A stretch of DNA of 64,000 nt, taken from NCBI GenBank assembly GCA_028622995.1, contig JAJQJQ010000074.1, forward strand, positions 62,001-126,000, read 5' to 3'. The notes under the pieces are model-generated. The model was given only the letters and a program-made list of their open reading frames with translations, was not told the DNA's origin and ran no database searches. Below are positions 10,430 through 21,749 of the stretch, one piece after another. Numbering within the stretch: the stretch's first letter is position 1; each line of letters starts with the position of its first letter. The position numbers and the translations under genes are program-made. Source of the DNA: Panagrolaimus kolymaensis. Its lineage: Eukaryota > Nematoda > Chromadorea > Rhabditida > Panagrolaimidae.

Positions 10430-13400
10430 TTATAAGTATTTGTGAAGCATGTATCAATTTCTGAATTAAATACAAATAAAATAAAAGTATTTCATGTTTA
10501 TGCATTAAATTTTTGATGGGTGAGAGTTCAAACGATTCCAATACTTTGAAAACCTTAATATTCTTTTGTTTGCTTTACGTGTTTTTTATCGTCTATTTAT
10601 ATCTGCTATTTTTTGTTTTTTTGGTTTGATTTGTTTCATTAAAGTTTAATTTTATTATTTTAGACATTAAAACAAAATTTTAAGTTTTGCATTCGCATAA
10701 ATATGTAAATAAAACTAGGTTTACTTTATTTTTTGTTTTACGTCAGTACCCGGTGAAACATTTTTAAAGGTTATTATAAATAATGAAGGGCTTATTTAAA
10801 CAAGAAAACACCTGTAATTCTCAAAATGGTAAGAGAATGGAATTTTTAATGATATTTGGTAAATACACCATTTGAAAACAAAATACACAATAGATAAATC
10901 GAGAAATAAAAAATTGAAGTCAAAAAAGAATATTGGTAAATTATTACTTCTTGACAGAAGCGTTGCTTTTTTTTAATCTTTTTGTTAACATTGCAACCAA
11001 TAAACTATATTTGTGCTTGCAAAAAAATATAGCGCTATTTAATTTTAGAATTTGTGATGCATGGAAAAGAGATTAAATTTATTTTTTGGAAACACAAACG
11101 AAAATTCACATCATTTGAATATTTTTATCGATAATTTTGTTCTCCTTTAAAAGCCGCTTATTTTTTTGTTTAAATCATAATTTTTGATTTTTGTTTCACT
11201 TTTCACAATTGCAAAAAGAAAAATGCAACATTGCAAACATTTGACTATAAAAAAGCAGAGAAAAGAAGCAACCGCTAAACAATAATTTTTTTAATTACTT
11301 TTTTCCAGAAATTTTATCGATTGTAATAAAAGGCGCTTATCAAAAGAAAAAAAACGTTTTTTGACTTTAGCCAAAGCATAAAAGTTTTAAACAAAGGCTT
11401 GGCTGCGATAAAAAAAATAATTGTTGCATTCTAAAATAAAAGAAGTTGGCTTTTGTGCAATTTTAAGCAAACGTCAAAAAATGCTGCATCTTTGTTTTTA
11501 ATAAAAAATGCTTTTATGCTTAAAACAAAAATCAAAGATATTTTAATCTGAAAATGAAAAGAAGAATTGAGAAACTTTTTTGTTTGCCTTTGTGATTTCG
11601 AAGATAATCAGAAATGAGCTAAAATAATTGTGATCTGTGAATTTTTTGGTTAAGAAAAAATAGAAAAATAAATCCGATCGAGACATAATTTTGCTTCAAA
11701 GAAAGAAAATAAAGCGATTTTCAGAGCAATGAAATGTATTATTTTTTAACCGAAAAGATAGTGAAGCAATGAAATTTTTCTTGTTTATAAGAAATTAACA
11801 AGGAAAAGAATTATAAAAACGTTACTTTAAATTTTTATCCAAGCTTGCAAATAAAGTGATTTGCGATACGGAATTGTGAATTTTATTTTGAAAATTTATT
11901 GCAAAAATAATAATAAACATATTTTATATGTGCTAGGAAATAAATACAAGAAAATGTTGTAATTTATATTAAATTTTGGAAAACATTGTTAGTGTCATTT
12001 TTTCTAAATATATGAAATCCAAAAAAAGTAGCAACTACAGTTTGAAAAAAAAACCCTGAAAGTTTCTTAATTTTATTAAAGATTACTCTAACGAAATTTA
12101 ATATTAAGATAACTAAAGATATGTGAAACCTATGTATTCCGCTTTTATGTTTTTTTAAAGAAAAATGAATCCAAAATGTTTAATTTTAAATGAGTTTTAT
12201 GTTTAGTTTTTGTTCCTAAAAAAGAAAGCAAATTTTAGAATGAATGAATTTTGTCCGAAAAATTATATTTTTGTGTATGCTTTTTATGATGTTTTTAGCT
12301 TTCAAAAATCAAAAAAAAAGTTCATTTCATACTGTAAAAAAGTAAAAAGAATATTGCTATACGATTTCTCACGAATTTGGTCGATTTCCATTTTTTTATT
12401 CTTGCAAAATTGAAGCGGATGTTTCTTTTTTTGATTGAATATTCATTAGGAAAATAATTGCTCTCTTTAAAAAAAAAAGCCGATTATGCTCGAATTTTAT
12501 GTTTCTGTGATTTAAGGCAAGCAAAAAAATCCAGAATTGATGATCTTAGACTACAGCAGAGATCAATTTTTTATCACTCTTTTTATGTGTGGTGCACGAA
12601 TTTTTTGAAGAGTGGAATCGCATGATCATAAAAAAAAAGAAAAGGTTTGCATAAATTAAACATTCTTTAGTCAAAGCAATTATATTTGCACACAATTTTT
12701 TTGAGGGAAAACACTGTAGCAACTTTGCGCTAACAAAAAAATGATAATAAATTTTGCAAAAAAGGAGAGAAAAAAGGAGCGCACCGTTTTCTTTTTGAAA
12801 GAAAACTTTTATGTGAGTGATAAAATAAATGTGATGTCTGTTGCTTGTCGTCCTAAAATAAAATGCTTGAAAAGCAACAATTTTTATTATTTGCATACAA
12901 TCTACATCAAGAAAGGAGCAGCGACCATTGTGTTTAAATGTGGCAAAAATAATGGCGTGATTAAAATCATGATTTGCGATGAAAGGAGTTTGATTTTTCC
13001 AACGCTTTTGAAAATGTTGCTATAATTCACCTCAAAGAAAACTGTTTATTCTAATTAAAGCCATTTAATGCTAATTTTTATTTCTTTGAGTTGAATGAGA
13101 GAAAAAAAGTTTTCGATATTCAAACATTTTTTAACTCGAATTCAGCTTGTTAAATTTTTTGTAATGTCTTTTAAAAACAATTTTGCTTTTATTAATTTCT
13201 TTCCAATACAATTTTTTTCGCTGCGAAGTCCATAAAAATTAACGTAAGATTCTGTAAGACTGCATAAAAAATTTGTGATAAAAATTTAAGTTTTATATAT
13301 GTGTTCATTGGGATATTTGAGTCTTTGCTTACAAAATATATAAAAAAGCTTAGAAAAATTGATTTTTTTTATTAAAAAGCTAAAATGCAGCTGCTTGCTC

Positions 13401-14194
13401 AACCATAAGCTTTGAGCAAATTTTGAAGCTATATTTATGCAAAACAAGTTGGCTTTTAGCTTTTACAGCACTTTATTTTTTATTAATCTAAACCCCACAA
13501 ATTTGTTATTAGTAGCATTAATATGCTGAAAAGGAGTTTTTACTCGATTAAGTTTTAAATATAAAAGCTCTTTTAATTTTAAATTTTTAGTCGAAAAAGA
13601 TTTTTCGACTTACTATCCTTCGGCATTCGAGCATTTGGCAGGCCGACAGAAAAGAAAATTTTGCCTATCACAGCTTTTTAAAAATCAATCAATGGTGGAG
13701 TACAATTATCTAAACGCACCGCGCAATTTTTTATTTTTTAAAAGTTTTCTATATTTAACGACAAAAATCAGGATTGGGTTTAAAAAACATATTCTAAACA
13801 TTTTGTAAGTAAGATAATAATTATCTATCTTTTCATGCAAACAAATTTTAATTTTGTCGATAAAACAAAATATTCCCAATGACAAACTTTTTGTGTCCAT
13901 TTCTCATCCACCATTATTACGCTGCGCTAAAAGCAAAACAATAAAAAGTGTAAACCCTTTAAAACAAGCATCAAAAAGGCAATAAATTTTTGAGCATAAG
14001 TGGTTGATTTTGTTTCCGCCATCCTCTTATTAGCCTATAAAATTTTTTTATGATAAGGGTTTAACACAGAAATACCATAATTTCCTTTTTAGGCGGAGTT
14101 TTGGTCCTACTGATAATTTATATATAAAAAGGAAGCTAAACTGACATAAAAACTATTATTTTTCGTTGCTTTCAAACCTCTTTATTCGTCCAAC
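10430..14194. other. Long AT-rich intergenic stretch
   Basis: No gene is supported. Open frames at 12546-12896 (minus) and 12741-13025 (plus) overlap each other, lack a signal peptide or family motif, and read like chance frames. A 22 bp palindrome (AGTCGAAAAAGATTTTTCGA plus CT) lies at 13589-13610. Confidence 0.45.
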
Positions 14195-14723
14195 ATGAAG
14201 CTTGCTTTCGGTTTCCTCTTTCTTGTCCTTATTTTCGTCATTTCTTTTGCTACTGAAATTTCTTTGACCGAGGTAAACTTTTTAAAAAAACCTGATTTTA
14301 TTTTTCATATTTATAAATTTAAAATATAACTTTATTCATGATTTTTATACCCAACCACGCTCCCTCCTCAACCTCTTAATTCCAGCAGTAAGTCAAATAG
14401 TCTTTAGTTCTGAATAGGGTAGCCGTCTCCGTGGACAGACCAAAAAAGGCGGAGACGGAGACACTCCGTGTTTGCTTGGCGGAGAGACGGAGGTTCTCCG
14501 CGGAGACAGAAATCTCGCGGACGGAGACACGGAGACAGACACGGAGAGGCGGAGACGCGGATACGGAGACGGATATCCACAGAGACGGCTAACCTAGTTC
14601 TGAAGATTACAATTAAAGCTTTTATCATTTCAGCGGTCATTTCCTTATATTTGTTGCGATTGTCCAATTGGGACATGTGCTTGTTGTAAGCAATTGCCCA
14701 TTGGATTCTGCTGTGATCCTTAA
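14195..14723 (+). CDS. Small secreted Cys-rich peptide (CC-C-C-CC-CC family), member 2
   Basis: Exon 1 (14195-14272) encodes a signal peptide MKLAFGFLFLVLIFVISFAT plus EISLTE and ends in phase 0. The last exon (14634-14723) follows a TTTCAG acceptor and gives RSFPYICCDCPIGTCACCKQ then LPIGFCCDP and TAA. Joining these two gives 55 residues with the same eight-Cys spacing as member 1. The 39-base middle exon of member 1 has a clear relic at about 14355-14393, but the base pair before it reads TTTTTAT instead of TTTTTAG, so the acceptor appears lost and the exon is probably skipped. A 182 bp hAT-type MITE sits in the same intron. The gene still reads cleanly without the middle exon. Function unknown. 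Confidence 0.65.
14415..14596. mobile_element. Non-autonomous hAT-like MITE, 182 bp, purine-rich
   Basis: Ends are inverted repeats: TAGGGTAGCCGTCTCCGTGG on the left and, read inward from the right end, TAGGTTAGCCGTCTCTGTGG. An exact 8 bp target-site duplication GTTCTGAA flanks it (14407-14414 and 14597-14604), which is the hAT hallmark. The interior is built of GGAGAC-like units and is far richer in G and C than anything around it. It has no coding capacity. It lies in the intron of the Cys-rich peptide gene. Confidence 0.85.
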
Positions 14724-14748
14724 AAGGATTACAGAAGAATCCAATGGG
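14697..14748. repeat. Inverted repeat spanning the stop codon of the second Cys-rich peptide gene
   Basis: Arms of 25 bp (14697-14721 and 14724-14748) with two mismatches leave a 2-base loop. The TAA stop at 14721-14723 sits at the tip. The left arm encodes LPIGFCCDP and the right arm is 3' UTR. The equivalent structure in member 1 is at 7038-7077. Confidence 0.85.
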
Positions 14749-15589
14749 AGCTTGTTTACAACAAATACATGATCCTGTCGGTTTGCAATTAAACTTCTTC
14801 TTGGTCGAGTAAATTCTAAACTTTTATTGATGAAATTCCATTATTATTATATTGTTGCTGGTGTTGCTGAATTTTATTTGTTGTATTGGTTCATTCATTA
14901 TGCTGCTATACTTCTGTAAATGGCATTTTGTATTAATTTTTTCTCATTTTTTATAGTAAAATTTAGAATTTTTTTTTGTTTGTTGTGTTTTTTTAGTTGA
15001 AATAAATGTGAGACTTTTCCCTTGATATGAATTTAAATTTATTTTAATTTTGATCAGCTTTTTTGATAAGCTAGGGTGCTTAACCTTGCATTTTACAATA
15101 TTTTGATTATAATTTTTTTAAACACTAGATACAATATTCATAAATTTCTTGGTTCAAGTAGATGCTATTCTTTATGTTTACCAGTGCAATTTTTTCTTGT
15201 TATCTTAGCTTACAATGTATTCACATCATTTTTTTTTAAATTTTTACATCACTTTAAAAATTTTCTTAAGGCATTGGTTTAAAAAAATAATGAAACAATT
15301 ACCATCAAAAATATTACAGATTTCTATATGCTTAATTACAATTATAACCAATCGCTTTAGTGTATTTCCAAACTCAGTGCGTAAAAAACCAATAAAAAAG
15401 AGAAACCTACAGAACACTTTTTAAAATGTTTCAAAAGCCCCATCCATATTATTGTTTGTTGATTGATTACTTGTTGTCTTCCTTCTTTTGGTTTATTAAC
15501 TAAAAAACGACGCAAAGTTACGAAATGTTTTTTCGATTTGTTTATCACGTTTATTTTTTGTAATTAAGGCGGGTGGAAAATAAAAAAGT
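14749..15589. other. Intergenic AT-rich DNA
   Basis: AT-rich sequence with overlapping chance frames only. I see no supported gene. Confidence 0.45.
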
Positions 15590-15597
15590 GTATAAAA

Positions 15598-16402
15598 CAG
15601 CGATGGCAGCCAACTGACAAATCTGTAGGTTGCAATAGACAAGTTGTCGATTGCAACTGACAAATTTTTTTTTGAAAAAAATGGTTAAAATCAATTCTAC
15701 TATATTAAATTTACATAAAAATCACTTTTTTATTCATGAAAATTAATTTTTGGAATGTTGGTTGCAACTTACAACTTGTCAGTCGCAACTTACAACTTGT
15801 CGGTTGCAACTGACAAGTTGTCTATCGCGACCGACAAGTTGTTGGTCGCGACCAACATACTGTTGGTTGCAATCAACACTTGTTTTTTTGACCAAATTTT
15901 ATTTTTTTATAGAGGCAGAAAGAATCTGCATTAAAAACTGAATAGAATACCTTCAATTTAAAAAAAAAACCAAAAAAATTAATATTTTCATATATTCACA
16001 GGGGATACCAAGAAAAGTGAATTTTTTTGGTTTTTTTTTTAAATTGAAGGTATTCTATTCAGTTTTTAATGCAGATTCTTTCTGCCTCTATAAAAAAATA
16101 AAATTTGGTCAAAAAAACAAGTGTTGATTGCAACCAACAGTATGTTGGTCGCGACCAACAACTTGTCGGTCGCGATAGACAACTTGTCAGTTGCAACCGA
16201 CAAGTTGTAAGTTGCGACTGACAAGTTGTAAGTTGCAACCAACATTCCAAAAATTAATTTTCATGAATAAAAAAGTGATTTTTATGTAAATTTAATATAG
16301 TAGAATTGATTTTAACCATTTTTTTCAAAAAAAAATTTGTCAGTTGCAATCGACAACTTGTCTATTGCAACCTACAGATTTGTCAGTTGGCTGCCATCGC
16401 TG
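15598..16402. mobile_element. Foldback hAT-like element with 383 bp arms
   Basis: Two arms (15598-15980 and 16020-16402) are essentially perfect reverse complements around a 39-base spacer. The element starts CAGCGATGGCAGCCAACTGA and ends with its complement. An exact 8 bp target-site duplication GTATAAAA flanks it (15590-15597, 16403-16410), pointing to the hAT superfamily. Each arm contains imperfect tandem units of about 20 bases related to GTTGCAACTGACAAGTTGTC, in alternating orientations. The near-identity of the arms suggests recent insertion or active homogenisation. The same 63-residue open frame appears on both arms (15750-15941 plus, 16059-16250 minus). It is just the translated subrepeats, not a gene. 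Confidence 0.92.
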
Positions 16403-16611
16403 GTATAAAAGCCAATTAAAATAGCAAAAAATTTATTTAATAAACTTTTAAGATTTAATTTTTTTCTTTTGGATGTTGAAAAACTTTTTGAACTGAAAGT
16501 TTTAATTTTTGTTATTATTCGTCTGTCGTTTCGGAATTTTGTTAAAGATTAAATTTTAACTTTTTTTTTCAGTTTTTAATTTACTTTATAAAATATATTC
16601 AAAAATCAACT

Positions 16612-16881
16612 ATGAATAATTCAACTTTCACAAATGATGGAGATATGGGACTTGCTCGTGCACAAGGTGGCATCCACCCTGAAAACTCTGGCGGTGGAAT
16701 TATGAATGATATTAAAGAAGGTGTAAAAGAGGGAGTACAAGATGTTAAAGATGGGATGAGTAAATTATCCGATAAAATCACCAACAATAAAGATCATGAT
16801 CATCTTTCGAGTAAAACTGAAGTTGAACGCGTTGAGCCTGGATTTGGTGATAATCAAAAATATGGAATTAACAATCAATAA
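16612..16881 (+). CDS. Small hydrophilic protein of unknown function
   Basis: An intact single-exon frame of 89 residues with no Cys, no signal peptide and no membrane segment. The middle (IKEGVKEGVQDVKDGMSKLS) has an 11-residue-like rhythm of Val/Lys/Asp/Gly, as in amphipathic helices of LEA-type or other disordered stress proteins. The C-terminal third is charged and polar. Codons are well used and the frame is closed by TAA. It begins about 200 bases beyond the foldback element. I do not recognise a family; a LEA-like role is only a guess from composition. Confidence 0.55.
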   Translation: MNNSTFTNDGDMGLARAQGGIHPENSGGGIMNDIKEGVKEGVQDVKDGMSKLSDKITNNKDHDHLSSKTEVERVEPGFGDNQKYGINNQ

Positions 16882-18660
16882 AACTTTGAACTGAAACATT
16901 TAATCGAAAAGGTGAAAATCAATGTATTCATACTCAAAGTTGTAATATCCTTAAAGAATCTCAAATAATAATTTTTTTTTGCATATTTAAATGGTAAATC
17001 AATTTTTAAAAATTGTTAGCTTATTAACTTTTTGAAAAAAATTTCAAAACCATTTCTGTTAATTTTTTCTAAAAATTGTAAATTTTTTGTTTGCTAATTT
17101 TTAACATAAAATTCACTACGATTTTTTAAATGTTTTAAAAAATTCATTATTTTATCATATTTTAAATAAAATATTTTCAAGGTCAGTATTTTTTTAATTC
17201 CCAGTGATTTTAATGAAACCATTTTCATTCAACAAAAAGCTAACAGATGCGTTATTTGCTTTGTTCGCTGAAATTTTTTAGAGTCGTTTTTACTTTTTTT
17301 TTCATCAAGTTTTATTACATACTTTCATCAAATTTTTTTTTTCTGTATTTAAGAGTAACCTATTTTTTTAAAAGCAGTTTTTAAAAAAACAGGTTTAAAA
17401 TGCAATTTTTAATAAAAATAACAAAAACAACAGATACTTTATGAAATAAAAAGAAAAAGAAAACAGAAGATTCTAGGAGGTTTGAACAACATTAATTGAA
17501 ACATGCGTCACATTTACCTTGAAAAAAATAAAGATGAACAAATATTTATTTTTTTTCTTTATTTTTTTTCAAAACTCATTTTTTTTTTTGGAGAAAAAAC
17601 AATGAAAAAAACTCGTGGTTTTTTAACAAATGGGCAAAACGAGTTCCTTATTTTTTTTGTCGATACTTTTCTTTCCCTTTGGATTAGAAATTTTTGTTTT
17701 GATGAATTAAAAAATAGCAAAAAAGAAAGGAAGAATAAAAAAAGCTACAATAACTTATTTACATAAACTTAGAAAGAGACAAACATTTTTTTTAATAAAA
17801 AAAAAGTAAGAAAAATCTCTAAATAAAATAAGTTTCTTTGAATACTTATTCTATGAATTTCAAGCTATTTTTGACATAAGTTTTTTAAGAAAGCATACAT
17901 ATATATTTTTAAATCTAATTTCTAGGTTAATAAATAAATAAAAATTTCTAAGTCTAAAAAGCAAATTTTTTTTGTTGCAAGTAGTGCGCCATCAAAATTA
18001 CTAATTATCGTTTCATGTAACTAAAAAAGCAAGAAAAAAATATTTGGTTTCTACTTGTATTTTTTTAGATAAAAAATCGCTGTAAAAAAATCAGAAAAGA
18101 AATTAAAACTTTTTAGCATTAAAAATTTACTGCTCAAAAAAAGAAAATATTTTATTTATTGAAACATCAAAAATAAAGTATGAAATGTACTGTGTTTATC
18201 TTGAATCGATAATTATTTTCAAGTTAAATATAATAGTACAATTTTTATCAAAGTAACCAAAAATGCTCCTTATTTTTTATGTACATGTATTTTCTAAGAA
18301 AAAATTAAACCCATAAAAAAACAATCAACACATTTTCAATAAACTTCAAACAAATAAAAAAAAACCCCCATTAATTGAATGGAATTTAATTTGATAAAGC
18401 ACATTATTAAATTTTACGATTTATGTCTTTTACAGGTACGAAAAGGTGGAAGTTTTAAATATTCATCGTAGCCATAAAGAAACAAAGTTCCTGCTTCAAA
18501 AACTGAAACTAAATTTTAATGAAATAAAAAAACAACCTTTTTAAAGAACTACGTTTGTGTCAAAAAAAATTGTCATCTGTAAAACTATGCTTGCTAAAAT
18601 TTTAAGTTTTTGTTATTCTTGGAATTTTAGATTTTTTTTTTAATTTGTAATTAAAAAATT
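16882..18660. other. AT-rich intergenic DNA
   Basis: Rich in T and A runs. An 87-residue plus-strand frame at 17503-17766 is dominated by Phe, Lys and Asn from homopolymer runs and is not supported as a gene. Nothing else is seen. Confidence 0.45.
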
Positions 18661-19676
18661 ATGGCTGCATTTAATTATGTGGTTTTATGCCATTTATTAT
18701 GTACTTTATCCTTCCAAGTTTGAACCATTTATAAATGTTCTCAAATGTTTAGATCCAAACGATTAAGAGCAAATTCCACTCCAACTTTCATTTTATTTTT
18801 TTGTTATTTAACCTTAGTTAGTTTCACTGCGATTCCATATTGTTTATATGTGTTAATTTTATGGCGACCCAATGAAATAATATATATTCAAAGAACCATG
18901 TATTTAGTTGGAATATTTCCATGGATTTTTTTAATTTCAAATCCCATTTTTCAATTTGGTCTTTGCCTTGAACGTTGCTTTATTGTGGCATTTCCATATC
19001 GATATTTGGATAAATGGAAAAAAGCTATGCAAATATTTATTTTGGTTTCATCTCTTTCTGTTATGACTTTAGTTATGTGGTTGGATGGATTTTTTTGGTT
19101 GCCAAATGATGCATTTCCAGCATGTCAATATTTTTCTTGCGTTATTTCACTTTTACCTCAAAAATATATGACTATATATAAAATTTCTATAGCTGTTCTA
19201 GAATTTATTGTATCATTAATTTTGGGTGCATTAATTAAACAAAAAACTAAATCCATAAAAGGCAAAACAAAAAATTTGGTTATTTTAGTGATGGTTGCCA
19301 CAACAGTAGTTTGTGAATTAACTCCAAATATAATTGATACAATTGTTTATAATGTAAGTCACCTTTTCCAAAATCCAAATAATGTTGAGTTTCATAGCGA
19401 GAGTAATATAAATTTTTTGTTATTTTTCAGGAAATTTTTTTTTCGAAACTCCCCACGAAAAATAAATTTTAATTATTTATAAATAATTTTATTTTTTAGA
19501 TAACTGGCTTAAGCATGGTAAATGTAATTGGTCCATATCGAACAACTATAAGTTCATTAAATATTTTTGTTAGTGCAACTTTATATACTCATGTTTTTAC
19601 GAAATCAAAAGATGGAATAAGTACAATTATGATTTCTCCACCAACTATGTATTCAATTTCTCGAATTCGTGGATAA
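18661..19676 (+). pseudogene. Tandem 7TM receptor 1, disabled by a nonsense codon
   Basis: Two exons (18661-19353, 19500-19676) match the intact receptor at 21.75 kb throughout, including LERCFIVAFPYRYLDK, the GTAAGT donor, and the second exon with VNVIGPYRT, ISSLNIF and SATLYT. The first exon carries an in-frame TGA at 18721-18723 where the paralogs have the Gly codon GGA (FQFGVLYKC and FQIGILHKC). Downstream the frame is open from the ATG at 18745. A shortened protein starting there would lack the first membrane segment. A single G to T change is enough to explain the break. Either a young pseudogene or a sequence error. Confidence 0.75.
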
Positions 19677-20302
19677 AAAGAATATAAAGTTTTTCATATT
19701 GTTTTTATTGCCTGAAATAAAAAATTATTAATAAACTACCTCTAAATTTTTTGAATTTTTTTAAAACTATTTAACGAAGCATAAATTAAGTTTTCACGCT
19801 TTCTAAAAAAATCTGATTATTTTTTACCATTAAAATTCGATCAAATTGATGGCCCAAAAACAGTACACCTTCATTTTTGAAGTTCACAAAATTAAAAATC
19901 TATTATTTTTTTGTTTGACATTTACCCATACAAACATAAAAACATTTGAATAAAAAAAAATAATTCGTTTATTTATTTAATTTTTTTATTGGTTCTCAGA
20001 AGTAAATTTAAAAGTTAATAAAAGGTTAAAAGACGTTCATGCCCTTTTTCAAATTTAAAACATACGAAGGAGATCGTTAAAAATTATTGATTTTGATTTA
20101 TGAAAATAAAATTATTAAAGGAAAGGAAATAAACAAACAAAAATTAAATTATTTTATTTAAAAAAACGTAAAATGTTTTAGTTTTAATCTTTTAACAGAA
20201 AAAGTTAAAGTTAAAAAAATTTGAAAGTTATTTTACTTTTTTTTTTATTTTGAAAAAACAAAGTTTTGTTAGATTTTCTAATTTAAAAATTTTTTTTAAA
20301 TT

Positions 20303-21263
20303 ATGGATTGGTTTAATTTTATTGTTTTATGCGAATTAATATTGACTTTATCCTTTCAATTTGGAGTTTTATACAAATGTTGTCTCATGTTTAAATCCAA
20401 ACAACGTCGATCAAATTCAACTCCAACATTTATTTTATTTTTTTGTTATTTAACTTTGTTAGTTTCACAGCGATTCCATATTGTCTTTATGTAATTATCC
20501 AATGGAGACCAAATGAAATAATTTATAATGAAAAAATTATGTATCTAATTGGTATAATTCCATGGATATTTTTAATTTCAAATCCTATTTTTCAATTTGG
20601 TCTTTGTCTTGAACGTTGCTTTATTGTGGCATTTCCATATAGATATTTGCATAATTCGAAAAAAGCTATGTGCATTTTTGTATTTGTTTTTTCATGCTTG
20701 GTTTTGTTACTAACTTTATGGCTCGATGGATTTATTTGGTTGCCCGACGACGACGACAAAGAGCGACGACCATGCCAATATTTTTCTTGTGTTATTACAG
20801 CTTTGAAACAACAAAATATAACTATTTATAAAATTATGATTTCGGTATTAGAATTTTTAGCTGCTATAACTTTGGGAATTTTAATTAAACGAAAAACTGG
20901 TTCCACAAAAGGAAAAAATAAAAATATAGTTATTTTGGTGGTCGTTTTAACGACACTTTTATGCGAATTTGTTCCAAATTTAATTGATACTTTTGTCGAA
21001 AATGTAAGTAATTTTTTCTTTTTTTGCGCCAAAAAACTTTGTTATTCAAAAAAATCAGTTTGTCATGTTTTTATTTCTTTGTTTTTTAGTTGACAGGTTT
21101 ACATATGGTAAATGTGATCGGTCCATATCGAACGATGATAAGTTCATTAAATATTTGTATTAGCGCGATTTTATATACTTTGGCACTTAAAAAATCTAAA
21201 GATGCTGTGAGTACCATAGTCAAACCAACCATGATTCATTCTATGCCTGCAATAATTCATTAA
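20303..21263 (+). pseudogene. Tandem 7TM receptor 2, with a one-base frame break
   Basis: Exon 1 (20303-21003) and exon 2 (21090-21263) parallel receptors 1 and 3. The frame starting MDWFNFIVLCELILTLSFQF is lost near 20457: this copy has ...TTTAACTTTGTTAG where receptor 1 has ...TTTAACCTTAGTTAG, one base shorter. Beyond that the matching frame continues (VSFTAIPYCLYV through LERCFIVAFPYRYL) to the donor. A charged DDDDKERR insert lies in the loop after LPD. Exon 2 is open to TAA. Otherwise highly conserved, so the break is recent or is a consensus error. Confidence 0.75.
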
Positions 21264-21749
21264 TATTTATATTTAAAATTTATTAGTATCCTTCCTCTAA
21301 ATTTTGATTGTTAATCACCTGAAAATAATCCATCATGGGAAAATTGAAAAAAAAATGAAAGAAATAAATTAGCACAGAAACATAAAATAAAAAAAAGGGA
21401 GCTCGGTCATGCGAATTAATTTTTCGCTAATTCTGCCGCTTTCAAAATTTCTTCAACACACTTATTTGTAAATTATATGATTTTTGAATTTATCTAATAA
21501 CAAAAAGAGAAAAGTGATTCTCCCTTTAATGAAGCATAAAACTAGTCATTCTCTTGCTAACGCTAATTTACTAATATTATTAATTAATACTTATGAAGCG
21601 AAAAATAAAAAATAAATTACGTTTTAATAATTTTAATTTATCATAAACATATTTTTTACTTCCAATAAAAAACTTTTATTAATTAAATAATAAAAAGATG
21701 TAAGAAAAAGTGAAATAAATTGAATTTCTTTTTTTAAAGTTGGTTTTCG

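Noticed and set aside
12546..13025. Overlapping 116- and 94-residue frames on opposite strands
   Set aside because: No signal peptide, motif or family likeness, and homopolymer-driven composition; consistent with chance.
15750..16250. Two identical 63-residue frames on opposite strands
   Set aside because: They are translations of the inverted arms and their 20-base subrepeats in the foldback element, not genes.
17503..17766. 87-residue plus-strand frame
   Set aside because: Phe/Lys/Asn-rich translation of poly-T and poly-A runs; no support.
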